Source: Kineosporia sp. R_H_3 | GTDB lineage: Bacteria > Actinomycetota > Actinomycetes > Actinomycetales > Kineosporiaceae | Assembly: GCF_002198675.1 (NCBI RefSeq) | Contig: NZ_MWLL01000016.1 | Span: forward strand, 1 to 64,000 | Direction of reading: 5' to 3' | DNA: 64,000 bases | Part shown: positions 1 through 8,788 of the stretch, one piece after another | Layout: every line of letters begins with the position of its first letter | How positions within the stretch are numbered: position 1 is the stretch's first letter | Translations under genes and position numbers: made by a program | Notes under the pieces: model-generated | What the model saw: only the letters and a program-made list of their open reading frames with translations | What the model was told of the DNA's origin: nothing | The model's database searches: none

Positions 1-123
1 GTGTACACGATGAAGCCCGTCGCACCCCGCCCGCAGCCCCGCCCGTGGACGGCCGAACGCGACTTCGCCGACGACCTCGACCTCGACGCCGTGCTCGCCA
101 AGCGGCGCGCCGTCAACGGCTGA
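1..123 (+). CDS. C-terminal fragment (or very short complete gene) upstream of tRNA-Ala
   Basis: An open frame runs from the first base of the window to a TGA at 121-123 and reads as a proline/arginine-rich stretch followed by an acidic segment (ERDFADDLDLDAV) and a basic end (LAKRRAVNG). GTG at 1 and ATG at 10 could both be starts, so it may be a complete protein of about 40 residues, but the window edge makes a truncated longer gene equally possible. I do not recognise the family. It is the last chromosomal gene before the tRNA that hosts the mobile element. Confidence 0.5.
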   Translation: MYTMKPVAPRPQPRPWTAERDFADDLDLDAVLAKRRAVNG

Positions 124-209
124 CGCACGCCGCGTGCGGGTCCCGGCGGTGCTCCTCGGCAGGGGCGACACACGCCGGATACCGATTCGGAGCAACGCGT
201 CCGGTCCTG

Positions 210-215
210 CTAGTC
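210..215 (+). promoter_or_regulatory. possible -10 hexamer of the tRNA-Ala promoter
   Basis: TAGTCT fits the actinobacterial TANNNT -10 consensus and lies about 20 bases before the mature 5' end of the tRNA. No convincing -35 is visible. Inferred by position only. Confidence 0.35.
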
Positions 216-234
216 TGCTCAGGCCGCAGGGCAA

Positions 235-307
235 GGGGCTGTAGCGCAGCTGGTAGCGCACCTCGTTCGCATCGAGGGGGTCAGGGGTTCGAGTCCCCTC
301 AGCTCCA
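235..307 (+). tRNA. tRNA-Ala, anticodon CGC
   Basis: The sequence folds as a standard cloverleaf: the acceptor strand GGGGCTG pairs with CAGCTCC (one G-T pair), the D-arm carries the AGC..GGTAGC pattern, the anticodon stem CCTCG/CGAGG encloses the loop TTCGCAT, giving anticodon CGC (reads GCG, alanine), and the T-arm GGGGTTCGAGTCCCC is canonical. CCA is not encoded. The 3' part from base 265 onward is duplicated at 33352-33395, so this gene is the integration target of the mobile element. Integration leaves the tRNA intact because the element supplies an identical 3' half. Confidence 0.97.
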
Positions 308-308
308 C
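265..308 (+). repeat. attL core repeat
   Basis: These 44 bases, from the anticodon loop of tRNA-Ala to one base past the discriminator, are identical to 33352-33395. Identity stops immediately outside on both sides (TC before, GC after here; CA before, CG after at the right copy), which defines the shared core within which strand exchange occurred. Confidence 0.93.
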
Positions 309-314
309 GCAGGT

Positions 315-349
315 CAGGGGCCATCTTTCGTCTTGGAAGGTGGCCCCTG
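315..349 (+). terminator. hairpin downstream of tRNA-Ala inside the element
   Basis: CAGGGGCCATCTT and AAGGTGGCCCCTG form a 13-bp stem with one G-T pair and a 9-base loop. It lies 8 bases past the tRNA and belongs to the element, replacing the host terminator that now lies beyond attR (33410-33440). No T tract follows, as is common in high-GC genomes. Confidence 0.65.
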
Positions 350-360
350 CGGCGTCGTTA

Positions 361-381
361 CAGCAGCGAAGTGCAGCAGCG
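361..381 (+). repeat. left subterminal repeat, candidate integrase arm site
   Basis: CAGCAGCGAAGTGCAGCAGCG matches 33250-33270 with one mismatch, in the same orientation. Each copy contains two tandem GCAGCAG motifs about 13 bases apart. The positions, 52 bases inside attL and 81 bases inside attR, fit arm-type binding sites of a tyrosine integrase. Function is inferred. Confidence 0.55.
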
Positions 382-408
382 ATCCGGGCGCTGCAGAGTG
401 GAGCAGTG

Positions 409-1821
409 ATGACCGCTCGCGAGTACAGCGTCTTCGATGTTTTCACGCCGTCTACGCAGGCCACGATCAACTTCGTTGAGCGTCCGAGTGTCACAGATCA
501 ACTGGTCGATGCCTTGCGGACGCCCGGCAAGCAAGTCGTCGTCTACGGTGAGACCGGGTCCGGCAAATCCACGCTGTTGCAGCACAAGCTTGACGAGCTC
601 TATCCGGCGTATGTGACTAGTCGTTGTACGGCACAGACGACCCATGATTCGCTGATTTTAGATGCATTCGACCAGTTGAACCGCTATTACATCGACTTTC
701 GAACTCGCGAGGCAAGTTCGACATTGAAGGGCAATCTCGGTGCGGACTTTCTTGCTATCAAAGCATCTGTGGAATCTCAAATTGGCGAGAAGACGACCTC
801 AAGCGCCCGGAGGTTTATTCCGCCGCAACTGACGGTTCAGCGACTAGGGCAGTTTATCGGCGCTGAGGGCATGTGTTGGGTGCTGGAGGACTTTCATAAG
901 GTACCGGTGGAAGAAAAGACAGCTCTCGCCCAGACACTGAAGGTCTTCAGTGATCTTGCCAAGGAGTTCCCAACGGTACGGATCGTCGCCCTCGGGGCCA
1001 CGGATACTGCACGTCAGGTTGTTCAGTTCGACCGTGAGATGGCCAACCGCGTCGCGGAGATACATGTTCCCTTGATGACTTCGAGGGAACTGATGACGAT
1101 CGTCGCCAACGGTGTGACGCTCATGAACGTCGATGCACTGAACGTAGTCGAAGACATCGTGAGCTTCTCAAGCGGCCTCGCGAGCGTTTGTCACCACCTT
1201 ATGCTCAATGCTTGCATCTCCGCCGGCGTCGAGAGAACGGCTGCTGAACGTTTGTCTATTGGCGAGAATGACCTCGGCATCGCCATAAAGCGCTATATGG
1301 ACGAGTCCTCCGACACTCTCAAGTCACTGTTCGAGTTGGCACTTGCGCGGCAGCGTGTCCGCAAATACGACAACACAAGGCTCATCGTTCAAGCGTTGGC
1401 CGCCGCTGACGTCGACGGCCTCACGGCGGCAGGGATACACGCGCACATCCGAAAAGCGCATGCCGAGTATCCAATGGCCAACCTCATGCGCTACCTCCAG
1501 CAGTTGACCAGCGATGAGCGTGGGCGTGTGGTTCGCCAAGCAATCGACGGGCGCTACCGATTCTCCCAACCGATGTTCCGCTCCTATGCTCGCCTGTTGC
1601 TGGGAATTTCGGATGCGACGCCGCTATCTAGGCTCTTGACCACTCTCGTAGTTGGTCTCGCCAACGCATGGGTTAGTGATAAGGCGGTGACGGTCAGTAC
1701 GGGCTCTGCCGATACCTACTACGAAAATTTGACGTCGCCGGCCGCCGCCGCAGCGCTCAAGTTCGACCTCGACCTAGACTGGTCTCCGACCTTGCGCGGC
1801 ATGACCGGACATGATGGCTGA
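409..1821 (+). CDS. AAA/STAND-type P-loop ATPase, cargo of the element
   Basis: A 470-residue protein. Walker A is GETGSGKST at residues 47-55, a Walker B-like strand WVLEDF at about 157-162, and a sensor-like LGATD at 195-199, so an ATPase core occupies roughly the first 220 residues. The rest is helical with no domain I can name. ATG 409 is preceded by GGAG at a suitable distance; upstream in-frame codons overlap the candidate integrase arm site. Codon use is clearly less GC-biased (TTA, TTG, CTT) than in transfer genes, suggesting recent acquisition. It is the first gene after attL, a usual place for defence cargo, but no effector domain is recognisable. A single-gene defence ATPase and an uncharacterised regulator are both possible. 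Confidence 0.8.
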   Translation: MTAREYSVFDVFTPSTQATINFVERPSVTDQLVDALRTPGKQVVVYGETGSGKSTLLQHKLDELYPAYVTSRCTAQTTHDSLILDAFDQLNRYYIDFRTREASSTLKGNLGADFLAIKASVESQIGEKTTSSARRFIPPQLTVQRLGQFIGAEGMCWVLEDFHKVPVEEKTALAQTLKVFSDLAKEFPTVRIVALGATDTARQVVQFDREMANRVAEIHVPLMTSRELMTIVANGVTLMNVDALNVVEDIVSFSSGLASVCHHLMLNACISAGVERTAAERLSIGENDLGIAIKRYMDESSDTLKSLFELALARQRVRKYDNTRLIVQALAAADVDGLTAAGIHAHIRKAHAEYPMANLMRYLQQLTSDERGRVVRQAIDGRYRFSQPMFRSYARLLLGISDATPLSRLLTTLVVGLANAWVSDKAVTVSTGSADTYYENLTSPAAAAALKFDLDLDWSPTLRGMTGHDG

Positions 1822-2038
1822 TTTGGCGCTGGCTGCACATCGCCGGGAGATTGGGTTTGAGGATGGCCTGCAAGTCCGGTCAAACCCGAGTGTGCTTGTT
1901 CGGATGAAATTGGGCGCCTCGCGTCAGCTGGGCCAGAAGCGCTCGCTGGCCTGCGCGACGAATGTCCCTCTCGCGTATGGCCGCGCTCTGGTGAGCCGAC
2001 AGTCCGCGGGTATTGCGCCGAACATAGGCGGAGTGGGA

Positions 2039-2070
2039 GGGGGCGGGCGCCGGGTCTTTCACCCGCCCCC
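2039..2070. terminator. bidirectional hairpin between convergent genes
   Basis: GGGGGCGGG at 2039-2047 pairs with CCCGCCCCC at 2062-2070 around a 14-base loop. It lies between the ATPase gene (plus) and the small protein gene (minus), whose stop is 11 bases away, so it can serve both. The preceding 1822-2038 stretch holds no convincing gene. Confidence 0.55.
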
Positions 2071-2080
2071 CGTCGATCGA

Positions 2081-2317
2081 CTAGTGGCCTGGCCCGGTGT
2101 AGCGACCGACATCCTTGGCGTTGTCGTTCGGGCCGTTGCCGGAGCCGTAGTGGTTGTGGTTCCCGCTCTGGCGGAAGTCCTCGTCGCTCATCTCGTGGCC
2201 GTCTCCCAGGAGGGTCTCCCCCGTCTTGGATCCCTCACCGAACCTTGCGGTGACCTCGTGGCCTTCGATGGTTCCGCGCTCGGGGTCAGACCAGCCGCCC
2301 TTGTGCTGTCCGGACAT
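2081..2317 (-). CDS. small hydrophilic hypothetical protein
   Basis: A 78-residue, soluble, Gly/Asp/His/Asn-rich protein ending in a low-complexity stretch (HNHYGSGNGPNDN). ATG at 2317 is chosen because AAAGGAG stands 5 bases before it, a near-ideal ribosome binding site; a start 9 codons further upstream lacks one. No cysteine pairs, membrane segment or known domain are visible. It is divergent from the HTH gene at 2418, so the two share a promoter region. Function unknown. Confidence 0.65.
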   Translation of the reverse strand: MSGQHKGGWSDPERGTIEGHEVTARFGEGSKTGETLLGDGHEMSDEDFRQSGNHNHYGSGNGPNDNAKDVGRYTGPGH

Positions 2318-2417
2318 GACGCTCCTTTCGGCGGTGCACTGCACCGCGGTGGTGGTACTGGCAGCACCATCAGACAGCCGCCTCCCGGGGGCGGTCGACC
2401 CGGATCGTGGGACAAGG

Positions 2418-3011
2418 ATGGGACAGTTGAGTGAGCCGCCTCCCGAGCCGCCGCGAACATATGTGGACCTCGGCGTTGTCTTGGCGCGTCAGCGTGGTCG
2501 CCGAACGCTGAGAAGCGTTGCCTCTGACTGCGGGCTGCGTTCGTCTTCCTCCCTGCAGCGCTACGAATCTGGTCGGCCAATGCCGCGGGACGTAGCCCGC
2601 GCACTCGATGAGTACTACGAGATGAGCGGATGGCTCGTAGATGCCGTTTCCCGCCTAGAGGTTACCGCCGGTCGGTGGCTACCAAGAGTCGCATGCACAA
2701 CGTTTGTACATACGTGGCCAGAGGAGCATCAAGGCTGGGTATGGATTGGGCTCAGGGCAGATCCTGCGAGGGTCGGTCGCCTCCATCTAGTTCGTCTCCG
2801 CTGGGGGCCGTGGCGTCAAGACCTGCGTATTCCGTTGAAGATGGACGGCGAGGCACTCACGACGGGGAAGGGTAAAGATCTGTCCGGAAGAACGGTTCCG
2901 TTTCACCTCGAAGTCGACCACGCTGTGGTCGCAACGTTTGGCGTCGATGCTCCTCCCGAGGATCTCGCGGCCCGAGACATCAGTCTTGGCTGGGAGTTCA
3001 TGGAACCGTAG
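2418..3011 (+). CDS. helix-turn-helix (XRE-like) domain protein
   Basis: A 197-residue protein. Residues about 12-75 resemble a Cro/C1-type HTH: VDLGVVLARQRGRRTLRSVA, then a turn and SSSSLQRYESGRPMP, the typical RYESG helix end. The remaining 120 residues are rich in Trp, Leu and Arg and have no recognised domain; they could be a ligand or partner-binding part. It starts at ATG 2418, divergent from the small gene at 2317. The IS256-type element begins 48 bases after its stop, so the gene itself is intact. Likely a transcription regulator of accessory genes; the target is unknown. Confidence 0.65.
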   Translation: MGQLSEPPPEPPRTYVDLGVVLARQRGRRTLRSVASDCGLRSSSSLQRYESGRPMPRDVARALDEYYEMSGWLVDAVSRLEVTAGRWLPRVACTTFVHTWPEEHQGWVWIGLRADPARVGRLHLVRLRWGPWRQDLRIPLKMDGEALTTGKGKDLSGRTVPFHLEVDHAVVATFGVDAPPEDLAARDISLGWEFMEP

Positions 3012-3049
3012 TTGGGTACGGCAGGATATGCGCCTGGCTTGCTTTCTCG

Positions 3050-3059
3050 CCGTGAGAGA
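3050..3059 (+). repeat. left target-site duplication of the IS256-type element
   Basis: CCGTGAGAGA here is repeated exactly at 4501-4510, directly outside the two ends of the insertion sequence. The next base (G) is also shared, so the duplication may be 9 to 11 bp; IS256-family elements usually generate 8-9 bp. Confidence 0.75.
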
Positions 3060-4500
3060 GTGGCGTCCCTCAGAGTGGTGTGCCGTTAGGCCCGTCGTTG
3101 GGCGTGGCGTAGACGCGTAGGGCGGCCACCGCGTGATCTTTCTTGAAGACCTCTCACAGTGCTTCAGAAGGAGACCGCGGTGACCGCCGTGCCCAGTATC
3201 GACCCTGCCCTGCTCACGCCCGAAACGATCCGAGAGAAGTTGTCGGACGCGTCGCTGGACCTGCTGCGCGAGCTGCTGTCGACGTTCATCGACACCCTGA
3301 TGTCGGCCGAGGCTGACGCCCTGTGCGGCGCCCCGTACGGGCAGCCGAGCCCGGAGCGGACGAACACCCGCAACGGGTACCGGCACCGCGACTTCGACAC
3401 CCGTGTCGGGACCCTGGACGTGGCCATCCCGAAGCTGCGCTCCGGCAGCTACTTTCCCGACTGGCTGCTGGAGCGCCGCACCCGTGCCGAGGCCGCCCTC
3501 ACCTCGGTGGTCGCGACGTCGTACCTGCTCGGGGTCAGCACCAGGCGGATGGAGAAGCTGGTCGCCACCTTGGGGATCACCCGGCTGTCCAAGAGCCAGG
3601 TCTCCCGGATGGCCGCCGACCTGGACGCGGTCGTCGAGGCGTTCCGGACCCGGCCGCTGGACCAAGGCCCGTACACGTTCGTCGCCGCGGACGCCCTGGT
3701 CATCAAGGTCCGCGAAGGCGGCCGTGTCGTCAACGTGCACGCCCTGCTCGCTACCGGCGTGAACGCCGACGGCCACAAGGAAGTCCTCGGCCTGCAAGTC
3801 ACCTCCAGCGAGGACGGCGCCGGCTGGCTGGCGTTCTTCCGCGACCTCACCGCCCGCGGCCTGACCGGCGTCCGCCTCGTCACCTCCGACGCCCACTCCG
3901 GGCTGGTCGCCGCGATCGGGGCGTCCCTGCCCGGCGCAGCCTGGCAACGGTGCCGGACCCACTACGCCGCCAACCTCATGTCGGTGACCCCGAAGGCGTC
4001 CTGGCCGTGGGTGAAGGCGATGCTGCACAGCGTCTACGACCAGCCCGACACCGACGCCGTCCACGCCCAGTTCGACCGGCTCCTGGACACCGTCGCCGAC
4101 AAGCTGCCCAAGGTGGCCGAGCACCTCGAGACCGCCCGGGCCGACATCCTGGCGTTCACCGGGTTCCCGAAGGAGATCTGGCGCCAGATCTGGTCCAACA
4201 ACCCGCAGGAGCGCCTGAACCGGGAGATCCGCCGCCGGACCGACGTCGTCGGCATCTTCCCCGACCGCGGTTCTCTGATCCGGCTCGTCGGCGCGGTCCT
4301 GGCCGAGCAGCACGACGAGTGGGCCGAAGCCCGCCGCTACCTCGGCCTCGACGTCCTGGCCCGCTCCCGCGTCACCCTCCTGACCGGCGACGCCGACCCG
4401 CAGCAGGAGGTGACCACCACCACCACGACCGAGGCCATCAGCGCCTAACCGAGAAGATCACGCGGCGGCCGCCGCCGCACACCACGCCCCGGGACTTGAC
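3060..4500 (+). mobile_element. IS256-family insertion sequence, complete
   Basis: A 1441-bp unit with imperfect terminal inverted repeats: 3060-3082 and the complement of 4478-4500 match at 16 of 23 positions, best at the inner GTGGTGTG. One transposase gene fills it. The conserved 10-bp direct repeat on both sides shows a simple insertion with little later decay. Confidence 0.85.
3180..4448 (+). CDS. IS256-family (Mutator) transposase
   Basis: A 422-residue transposase with the DDE triad: D171 in AADALVIKV, D237 in TSDAHSGLV and E344 in NNPQERLNREIRRRTDVV, the last being a hallmark of IS256/Mutator transposases. C/H motif RCRTHYAANL lies between. Length is typical of the family (about 400). 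GTG 3180 is preferred because AGAAGGAG ends 7 bases before it; a GTG 21 bases earlier overlaps that site. The N-terminal part contains the family GYR (NGYRHRDFDTRVG) region. The gene looks functional. Confidence 0.93.
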   Translation: MTAVPSIDPALLTPETIREKLSDASLDLLRELLSTFIDTLMSAEADALCGAPYGQPSPERTNTRNGYRHRDFDTRVGTLDVAIPKLRSGSYFPDWLLERRTRAEAALTSVVATSYLLGVSTRRMEKLVATLGITRLSKSQVSRMAADLDAVVEAFRTRPLDQGPYTFVAADALVIKVREGGRVVNVHALLATGVNADGHKEVLGLQVTSSEDGAGWLAFFRDLTARGLTGVRLVTSDAHSGLVAAIGASLPGAAWQRCRTHYAANLMSVTPKASWPWVKAMLHSVYDQPDTDAVHAQFDRLLDTVADKLPKVAEHLETARADILAFTGFPKEIWRQIWSNNPQERLNREIRRRTDVVGIFPDRGSLIRLVGAVLAEQHDEWAEARRYLGLDVLARSRVTLLTGDADPQQEVTTTTTTEAISA

Positions 4501-4510
4501 CCGTGAGAGA
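4501..4510 (+). repeat. right target-site duplication of the IS256-type element
   Basis: Exact copy of 3050-3059 directly after the right terminal inverted repeat. Reuniting the flanks at this duplication gives an open frame of about 104 codons (3028 to 4790 without the insertion), which may or may not have been a real gene. Confidence 0.75.
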
Positions 4511-4980
4511 GCTTCCCTCAACGGACCGTTCTGCCGTACTCGACCGTGGTGAGGGCTCGCCTGACTGGCCCACGTTCGAGCGGCTCCGTGGGGGACGGGT
4601 CTGTGACCTGGGGCTTCGTCGATTGACGGCGTTGGATCTGCGCACTAAGACGGCTGCCCCAGGGGCGTTAAGTGGCGCATGTCGCCGCTCGTACGGCCCG
4701 TTAGGACGGCCTCGGCGTGGCGGCGGTGCAGATCGTGTGCTCGGTTCGCAGGGGCTTGCGGTCGATGGTGCAAGTGGGCTCGGCACATGACGAGGCCGAG
4801 CGGGAGTTGCTGGTGTGGTGGCTCGGCAGTGACTCGCCGCTGGTCGGGACGTGGTGCTGCGGCCGGGCGTTGGGCCGAACGGGTGGGTCTGAGGGTTGGG
4901 TGTCGCTTGCTTGCTGCGTGGGACCGATCACATGGGCACGGGTTCTCCGGGTGTGTGCGAGTCGGTGAGTGAGGGTTGGG
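4511..4980. other. non-coding stretch between IS element and chemoreceptor
   Basis: I see no convincing gene in these 470 bases. Frames here have poor protein-like composition. The stretch contains CTGCGCACTAAG at 4638-4649, which recurs at 8815-8826 after the PAS-GGDEF gene, and G-rich runs just upstream of the chemoreceptor start. Confidence 0.5.
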
Positions 4981-6612
4981 ATGAGGCGGTTCGGGATCTC
5001 GTCGCGGTTGGTCGCGCTGGTGTTGTTGGCGGTGCTTGCCGCGGTGTCGTTGGCCGGTGTCGGCGTGCTCGAGGTCTCGGCGTTGCGGGCTGCGCAGCAG
5101 GCAGGGGCGCGGTTGACCGCGGCGCGTGCGGCGGCTCAGACGGCCCAGTTCGACTTCGCGGATTTCAACGGGTGGCAGACCGCGTACGCGTTCGACGTGG
5201 CCCGTCTCGGCGCGGGCGCAGCAGCGGACACTGCTGACTCGAGGAAGGCGTTTCTGGGGTCGGTGGCGCGTACCCGCACCCATCTGGACGCTCTGCAGGC
5301 CCTGGTGGAGACCGGCCCAGACTCAGACTCAGACTCGGGCACCGTTTCAGCGGATGTGACCGCTGCGCGGGCCGCGCTGACGGACTTCATGACGGTCGAC
5401 GGGCAGGTCGTCGCGTTGTACCGCGAGGGTGATCGTGAGTCGCGGCGGGCGGCTGACGCGCTGGTGCTGGGTCGTGAGATCGAGGTGTTCACGGCCGGTG
5501 CCGGTCACCTCGACGCGGCGGCACGGGCGTTGACGTCCGCGCAGCGGGCGGCCACGGCTGCCGCCGACCGGCGGGCGGCCGCCGCGGTGACCGTTCTGGT
5601 GGTCACGGCCGTGGTGGTGGCCGTGCTGCTGGGTGTGGGGGCGGTGCTGATCGTTCGGTCGATCCGAGGACCGTTGAACGGTCTGCGGGCCCGGCTTCAG
5701 GAGATCGCCGGGGGCGGCGGGGACCTGACAGCACGGCTCGAGGTGGCCGGCCGGGACGAGCTGACGGTGGTCGCGGAGCTGTTCAACACTTTCCTGGCGA
5801 GCATCGCCGGCATCGTCCGGGACGTGACCCGGTCCGCGGGCCGGATGGCGGACTCGGCCGGTGAGCTCGATGCGGTGTCGGTGGGTCTGGACGCCGGGGC
5901 CGGGCGGGTCAGCGTGCAGGTCGACCAGTTGGGCGAGTCGGCTCGTGAGGTGGCCGGGTCCACGACGTCGGTGTCGGCGGCGACCGAGCAGATGACCGCG
6001 TCCATCGCAGAGATCGCGGGCCAGGCCGCCTCGGCCGCCCAGGTCGCCTCGGAGGCGGTGTCCACGGTGTCCGAGACCGCTACCGCGATGGGTGACCTCG
6101 CGGCGGCCGGCAGCGAGATCGGCGAGATCGTCAAGGTGATCACCACGATCGCGGAACAGACCAATCTCCTGGCGTTGAACGCGACCATCGAAGCCGCCCG
6201 CGCCGGGGACGCCGGCCGAGGGTTCGCGGTGGTCGCGACCGAGGTCAAGGAACTCGCGAACGAGACCGCCCGGGCCACAGCAGAGATCACCAGCAAGATC
6301 ACGGCGATCCAGGACACCACCGGCCGCGCCACCCAGACGATCGACCGGATCAGCGGGATCATCACCGCTATTCACGAGAAGCAGACCACGATCGCCGCTG
6401 CGGTCGAGCAGCAGTCGGCGGTCACCAGCGAGATCAGCCGCAGCGTCACACAGATCGCCGACTCCGCAGCGGGCATGGCCGAAACCCTCGACACCGTCGC
6501 CGGCGCCACCCAGCAGACCGCGACCGGTGCCGCCTCGGCCCGCGTCGCCGCCGGTCAGGTGGCCGCCGGAACAGCGCAGATCCGCACCCTCTTGGACGCG
6601 TTCACGACCTGA
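4981..6612 (+). CDS. methyl-accepting chemotaxis protein
   Basis: A 543-residue chemoreceptor. Transmembrane helix 1 is at about residues 8-28 ([20 protein letters not shown]), followed by a periplasmic helical sensor with an acidic low-complexity SDSDSDS run; helix 2 is at about 200-225, a HAMP domain follows ([20 protein letters not shown]), and the cytoplasmic signalling hairpin has the conserved tip [18 protein letters not shown] from about residue 391. Expected role: transmit ligand binding to CheA/CheW at the inner membrane. No che or flagellar genes lie nearby, so it would have to join a host array. ATG 4981 has GAGG 6 bases upstream. Unusual cargo for such an element. It is followed 244 bases later by a PAS-GGDEF gene. 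Confidence 0.93.
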   Translation: MRRFGISSRLVALVLLAVLAAVSLAGVGVLEVSALRAAQQAGARLTAARAAAQTAQFDFADFNGWQTAYAFDVARLGAGAAADTADSRKAFLGSVARTRTHLDALQALVETGPDSDSDSGTVSADVTAARAALTDFMTVDGQVVALYREGDRESRRAADALVLGREIEVFTAGAGHLDAAARALTSAQRAATAAADRRAAAAVTVLVVTAVVVAVLLGVGAVLIVRSIRGPLNGLRARLQEIAGGGGDLTARLEVAGRDELTVVAELFNTFLASIAGIVRDVTRSAGRMADSAGELDAVSVGLDAGAGRVSVQVDQLGESAREVAGSTTSVSAATEQMTASIAEIAGQAASAAQVASEAVSTVSETATAMGDLAAAGSEIGEIVKVITTIAEQTNLLALNATIEAARAGDAGRGFAVVATEVKELANETARATAEITSKITAIQDTTGRATQTIDRISGIITAIHEKQTTIAAAVEQQSAVTSEISRSVTQIADSAAGMAETLDTVAGATQQTATGAASARVAAGQVAAGTAQIRTLLDAFTT

Positions 6613-6856
6613 CGCGAGGGCTCGCCGGGATCGCTCACGTAGGCCGCAACCGGTCCGCCCAGACGCGTCCGGTGCGGCGTCGTCCCCGACGAACCGCGTC
6701 ACCATCCCGGCCGGGAACACAAGCGAACATGCCCCTATGACCTCAGGTGGCGGCAGGTGGCTGCCGACGATGGATTGGGGCCCGAACGACGTCAAGGTCT
6801 GTCACGATCGGTGGTCTGGACCAACCGGATGTCGCGTCAGGAAGCAGAGGATCCAG

Positions 6857-8788
6857 GTGTTCGAGACCGTGCCGGCGGCCCAGCCGGCGGCCCAGCCGGC
6901 GGCCCAACGGGCGGACCCGTCTGCGTCGTCGCCCGCGGGTGCCTCGCGGGCGTGGCCGACCGTTGACTGGCAGTCGCGGGTGATCGCCGTGATCGCCGAC
7001 GTCGTCTCCGTGCACCGGGACGGGGTGCTGGAGTGGATCTCCCCGGCAGTGGCCGGGCTCCTGGGCTACGCCCCGCACGAGATGGTCGGCCGGTCGGTGG
7101 TCGACTTCATGCACCCCGACGACCACGCCGTGGAGGCGCACGAGCTACCCACCGCCCCCGGCGAGGTCGTTACCGGTCGACGGGTTCGGCTGCGCTGCAA
7201 GGACGGCAGCCACCGCTGGGTCCAGTCCCGGCTGACCCGCACCACCGACCCGGACGGCACGCCCGGCCCGGTCGTCATGTGCACCCGAGACATCACCGAG
7301 ATCGTCGACCTCGAAACCCGGGCCGCGACCGCGAACGCCACCCTGACCGCAGCCCTCGACGTCAGCCCCGACGGCTTCGCCGTCTACCGGATCCACCGCG
7401 CCCCGCACCCGACAGAACAGCCGCCCCAGCAACGCACCGGGCAACCCGCCGCGTCACCAGCCGCGCAACCGACCGGGCCGGCCGGGCCGGTCGGGCCGGT
7501 CGGGCCGGTCGGGCCGGTCGGGCAGTCGGCCGAGCCGGTCGACCGGCCGGCTGAGCGGTTCACTGTGCTGGCGTTGAACCGTGCCGCGCTGGTCGCCGAC
7601 CCCGATGTCTGGGACGCCGTCGGGAAGGACCTGGTGGATGTGGTCCCGGACGCCGAGGCGAGCGGGGTGCTGGGGATGCTGCGGCGGGCCGCCGACCGGG
7701 GACCTGGCGGCGGGACAGCCCGGCTGCGCACCGACTTCTTCCGGTACGGCCGCAAGGTGACCGTGGACTGCGTCGCGGTCCGGGTCGACGACGACACCGT
7801 GCTGGTGACCTGGCGGGACGTCACCGAGCAGGCTCTCGCCGAGCGCGTGCTCGTCGAGGCCTACCAGCGGGTCCAGGGCACCTGGGACACCCTGCGGGCG
7901 GCGCTGGACGCCAGCCCGGACGCGATCGGCCTGTTCGACGTCGACCTGGACTCCCACGACGGCCCCGACGGCGGCCCCACGATCCGGGTCGAACACGTCA
8001 ACGAGGCCGCCGCCGCGCCCTTCGGGCTGCCCCCGGACCGGGTCGTCGGCTGGGAACTGTCCGAGGTCGACCCCCAGCACGACCCCCGGATCCGCGCCGC
8101 GATCCTCCAGGTCGCCCGCACCCGGGACCCGCAGCAGATCCGCCTGGACCTGACCGCCCCCGGCGACCAGCGCGTCACCGTCGAAGCCACCCTCGCCCCC
8201 GCCGGGCAGCACCGGGTGATCTCTGTCTTCCGGGACGCCACCGCCCACGAGGCCGAACGCCGCACCCTGCAGGACCGCCGCCGGCACGCCGAGCACGCCG
8301 CCACCCACGACCACCTCACCGGCCTGCCGAACCGGGCCCGCCTCGAGCAAGCCCTCCGGCACGCCCTCATGACCTGCCTACCCGGCGACCGGGTCGGTGT
8401 CGTCTTCTGCGACCTCAACAAGTTCAAAGCCGTCAACGACGCCCACGGCCACCGCATCGGAGACCACCTCCTACGCGCCGTCGGCGCCCGCCTTGCCGCC
8501 CTCACCCAGCCCGGCGACACCGCCAGTCGCCTGTCCGGAGACGAGTTCGTCCTCGTCCTCCCAAGCCGCGCCGGCGACTGGACCCCTGACACCCTCCTGC
8601 AGCGCATCCACGACACCGTGGAACAACCCCTGCACACCGAAGGGATCACTCTCACCCCGCGGCTGGCCGTCGGCTGCTACCTCGCCGACCCCGCCACCCA
8701 CCCCACAGACCGAGAACCCACCGACGTCCTCGCCGCCGCCGACCGCGCCATGTACGCCACCAAGCCCGCCCCCGACTACAGCATCTAA
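6857..8788 (+). CDS. PAS-PAS-GGDEF diguanylate cyclase
   Basis: A 643-residue soluble signalling protein. A Pro/Ala/Gln repeat opens it, a PAS domain with PAC follows (about 38-150), then a second sensor region interrupted by the repeat GPAGPVGPVGPVGPVGQ, a third PAS-like region (about 330-470), and a C-terminal GGDEF domain (about 480-640) with DHLTGLPNRARLEQAL and the active-site loop SGDEF at about 560. SGDEF variants can be active; the enzyme would make cyclic di-GMP from two GTP. No I-site RxxD is clear. GTG 6857 is chosen because AGGAAGCAGAGG lies just before it; ATG 6737 or 6770 are alternatives with weaker sites. Lies downstream of the chemoreceptor, probably co-acting in motility or surface behaviour. 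Confidence 0.88.
   Translation: MFETVPAAQPAAQPAAQRADPSASSPAGASRAWPTVDWQSRVIAVIADVVSVHRDGVLEWISPAVAGLLGYAPHEMVGRSVVDFMHPDDHAVEAHELPTAPGEVVTGRRVRLRCKDGSHRWVQSRLTRTTDPDGTPGPVVMCTRDITEIVDLETRAATANATLTAALDVSPDGFAVYRIHRAPHPTEQPPQQRTGQPAASPAAQPTGPAGPVGPVGPVGPVGQSAEPVDRPAERFTVLALNRAALVADPDVWDAVGKDLVDVVPDAEASGVLGMLRRAADRGPGGGTARLRTDFFRYGRKVTVDCVAVRVDDDTVLVTWRDVTEQALAERVLVEAYQRVQGTWDTLRAALDASPDAIGLFDVDLDSHDGPDGGPTIRVEHVNEAAAAPFGLPPDRVVGWELSEVDPQHDPRIRAAILQVARTRDPQQIRLDLTAPGDQRVTVEATLAPAGQHRVISVFRDATAHEAERRTLQDRRRHAEHAATHDHLTGLPNRARLEQALRHALMTCLPGDRVGVVFCDLNKFKAVNDAHGHRIGDHLLRAVGARLAALTQPGDTASRLSGDEFVLVLPSRAGDWTPDTLLQRIHDTVEQPLHTEGITLTPRLAVGCYLADPATHPTDREPTDVLAAADRAMYATKPAPDYSI
7473..7523 (+). repeat. 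short tandem repeat inside the GGDEF gene
   Basis: Five to six copies of a 9-bp unit (CGGGCCGGT) encode the GPV tripeptide run that separates PAS regions. Such a run can expand or contract by slippage in units of three residues without shifting frame. A second, 12-bp repeat at about 6872-6909 encodes PAAQ repeats at the N-terminus. Confidence 0.8.

Noticed and set aside
3180-4448. Interpretation of the transposase as part of the conjugative machinery
   Set aside because: DDE triad, terminal inverted repeats and target duplication show an independent insertion sequence.
4503-4790. Open frame just right of the IS element as an independent gene
   Set aside because: It begins within the target duplication and has poor composition; at best it is the tail of a small gene cut by the insertion.
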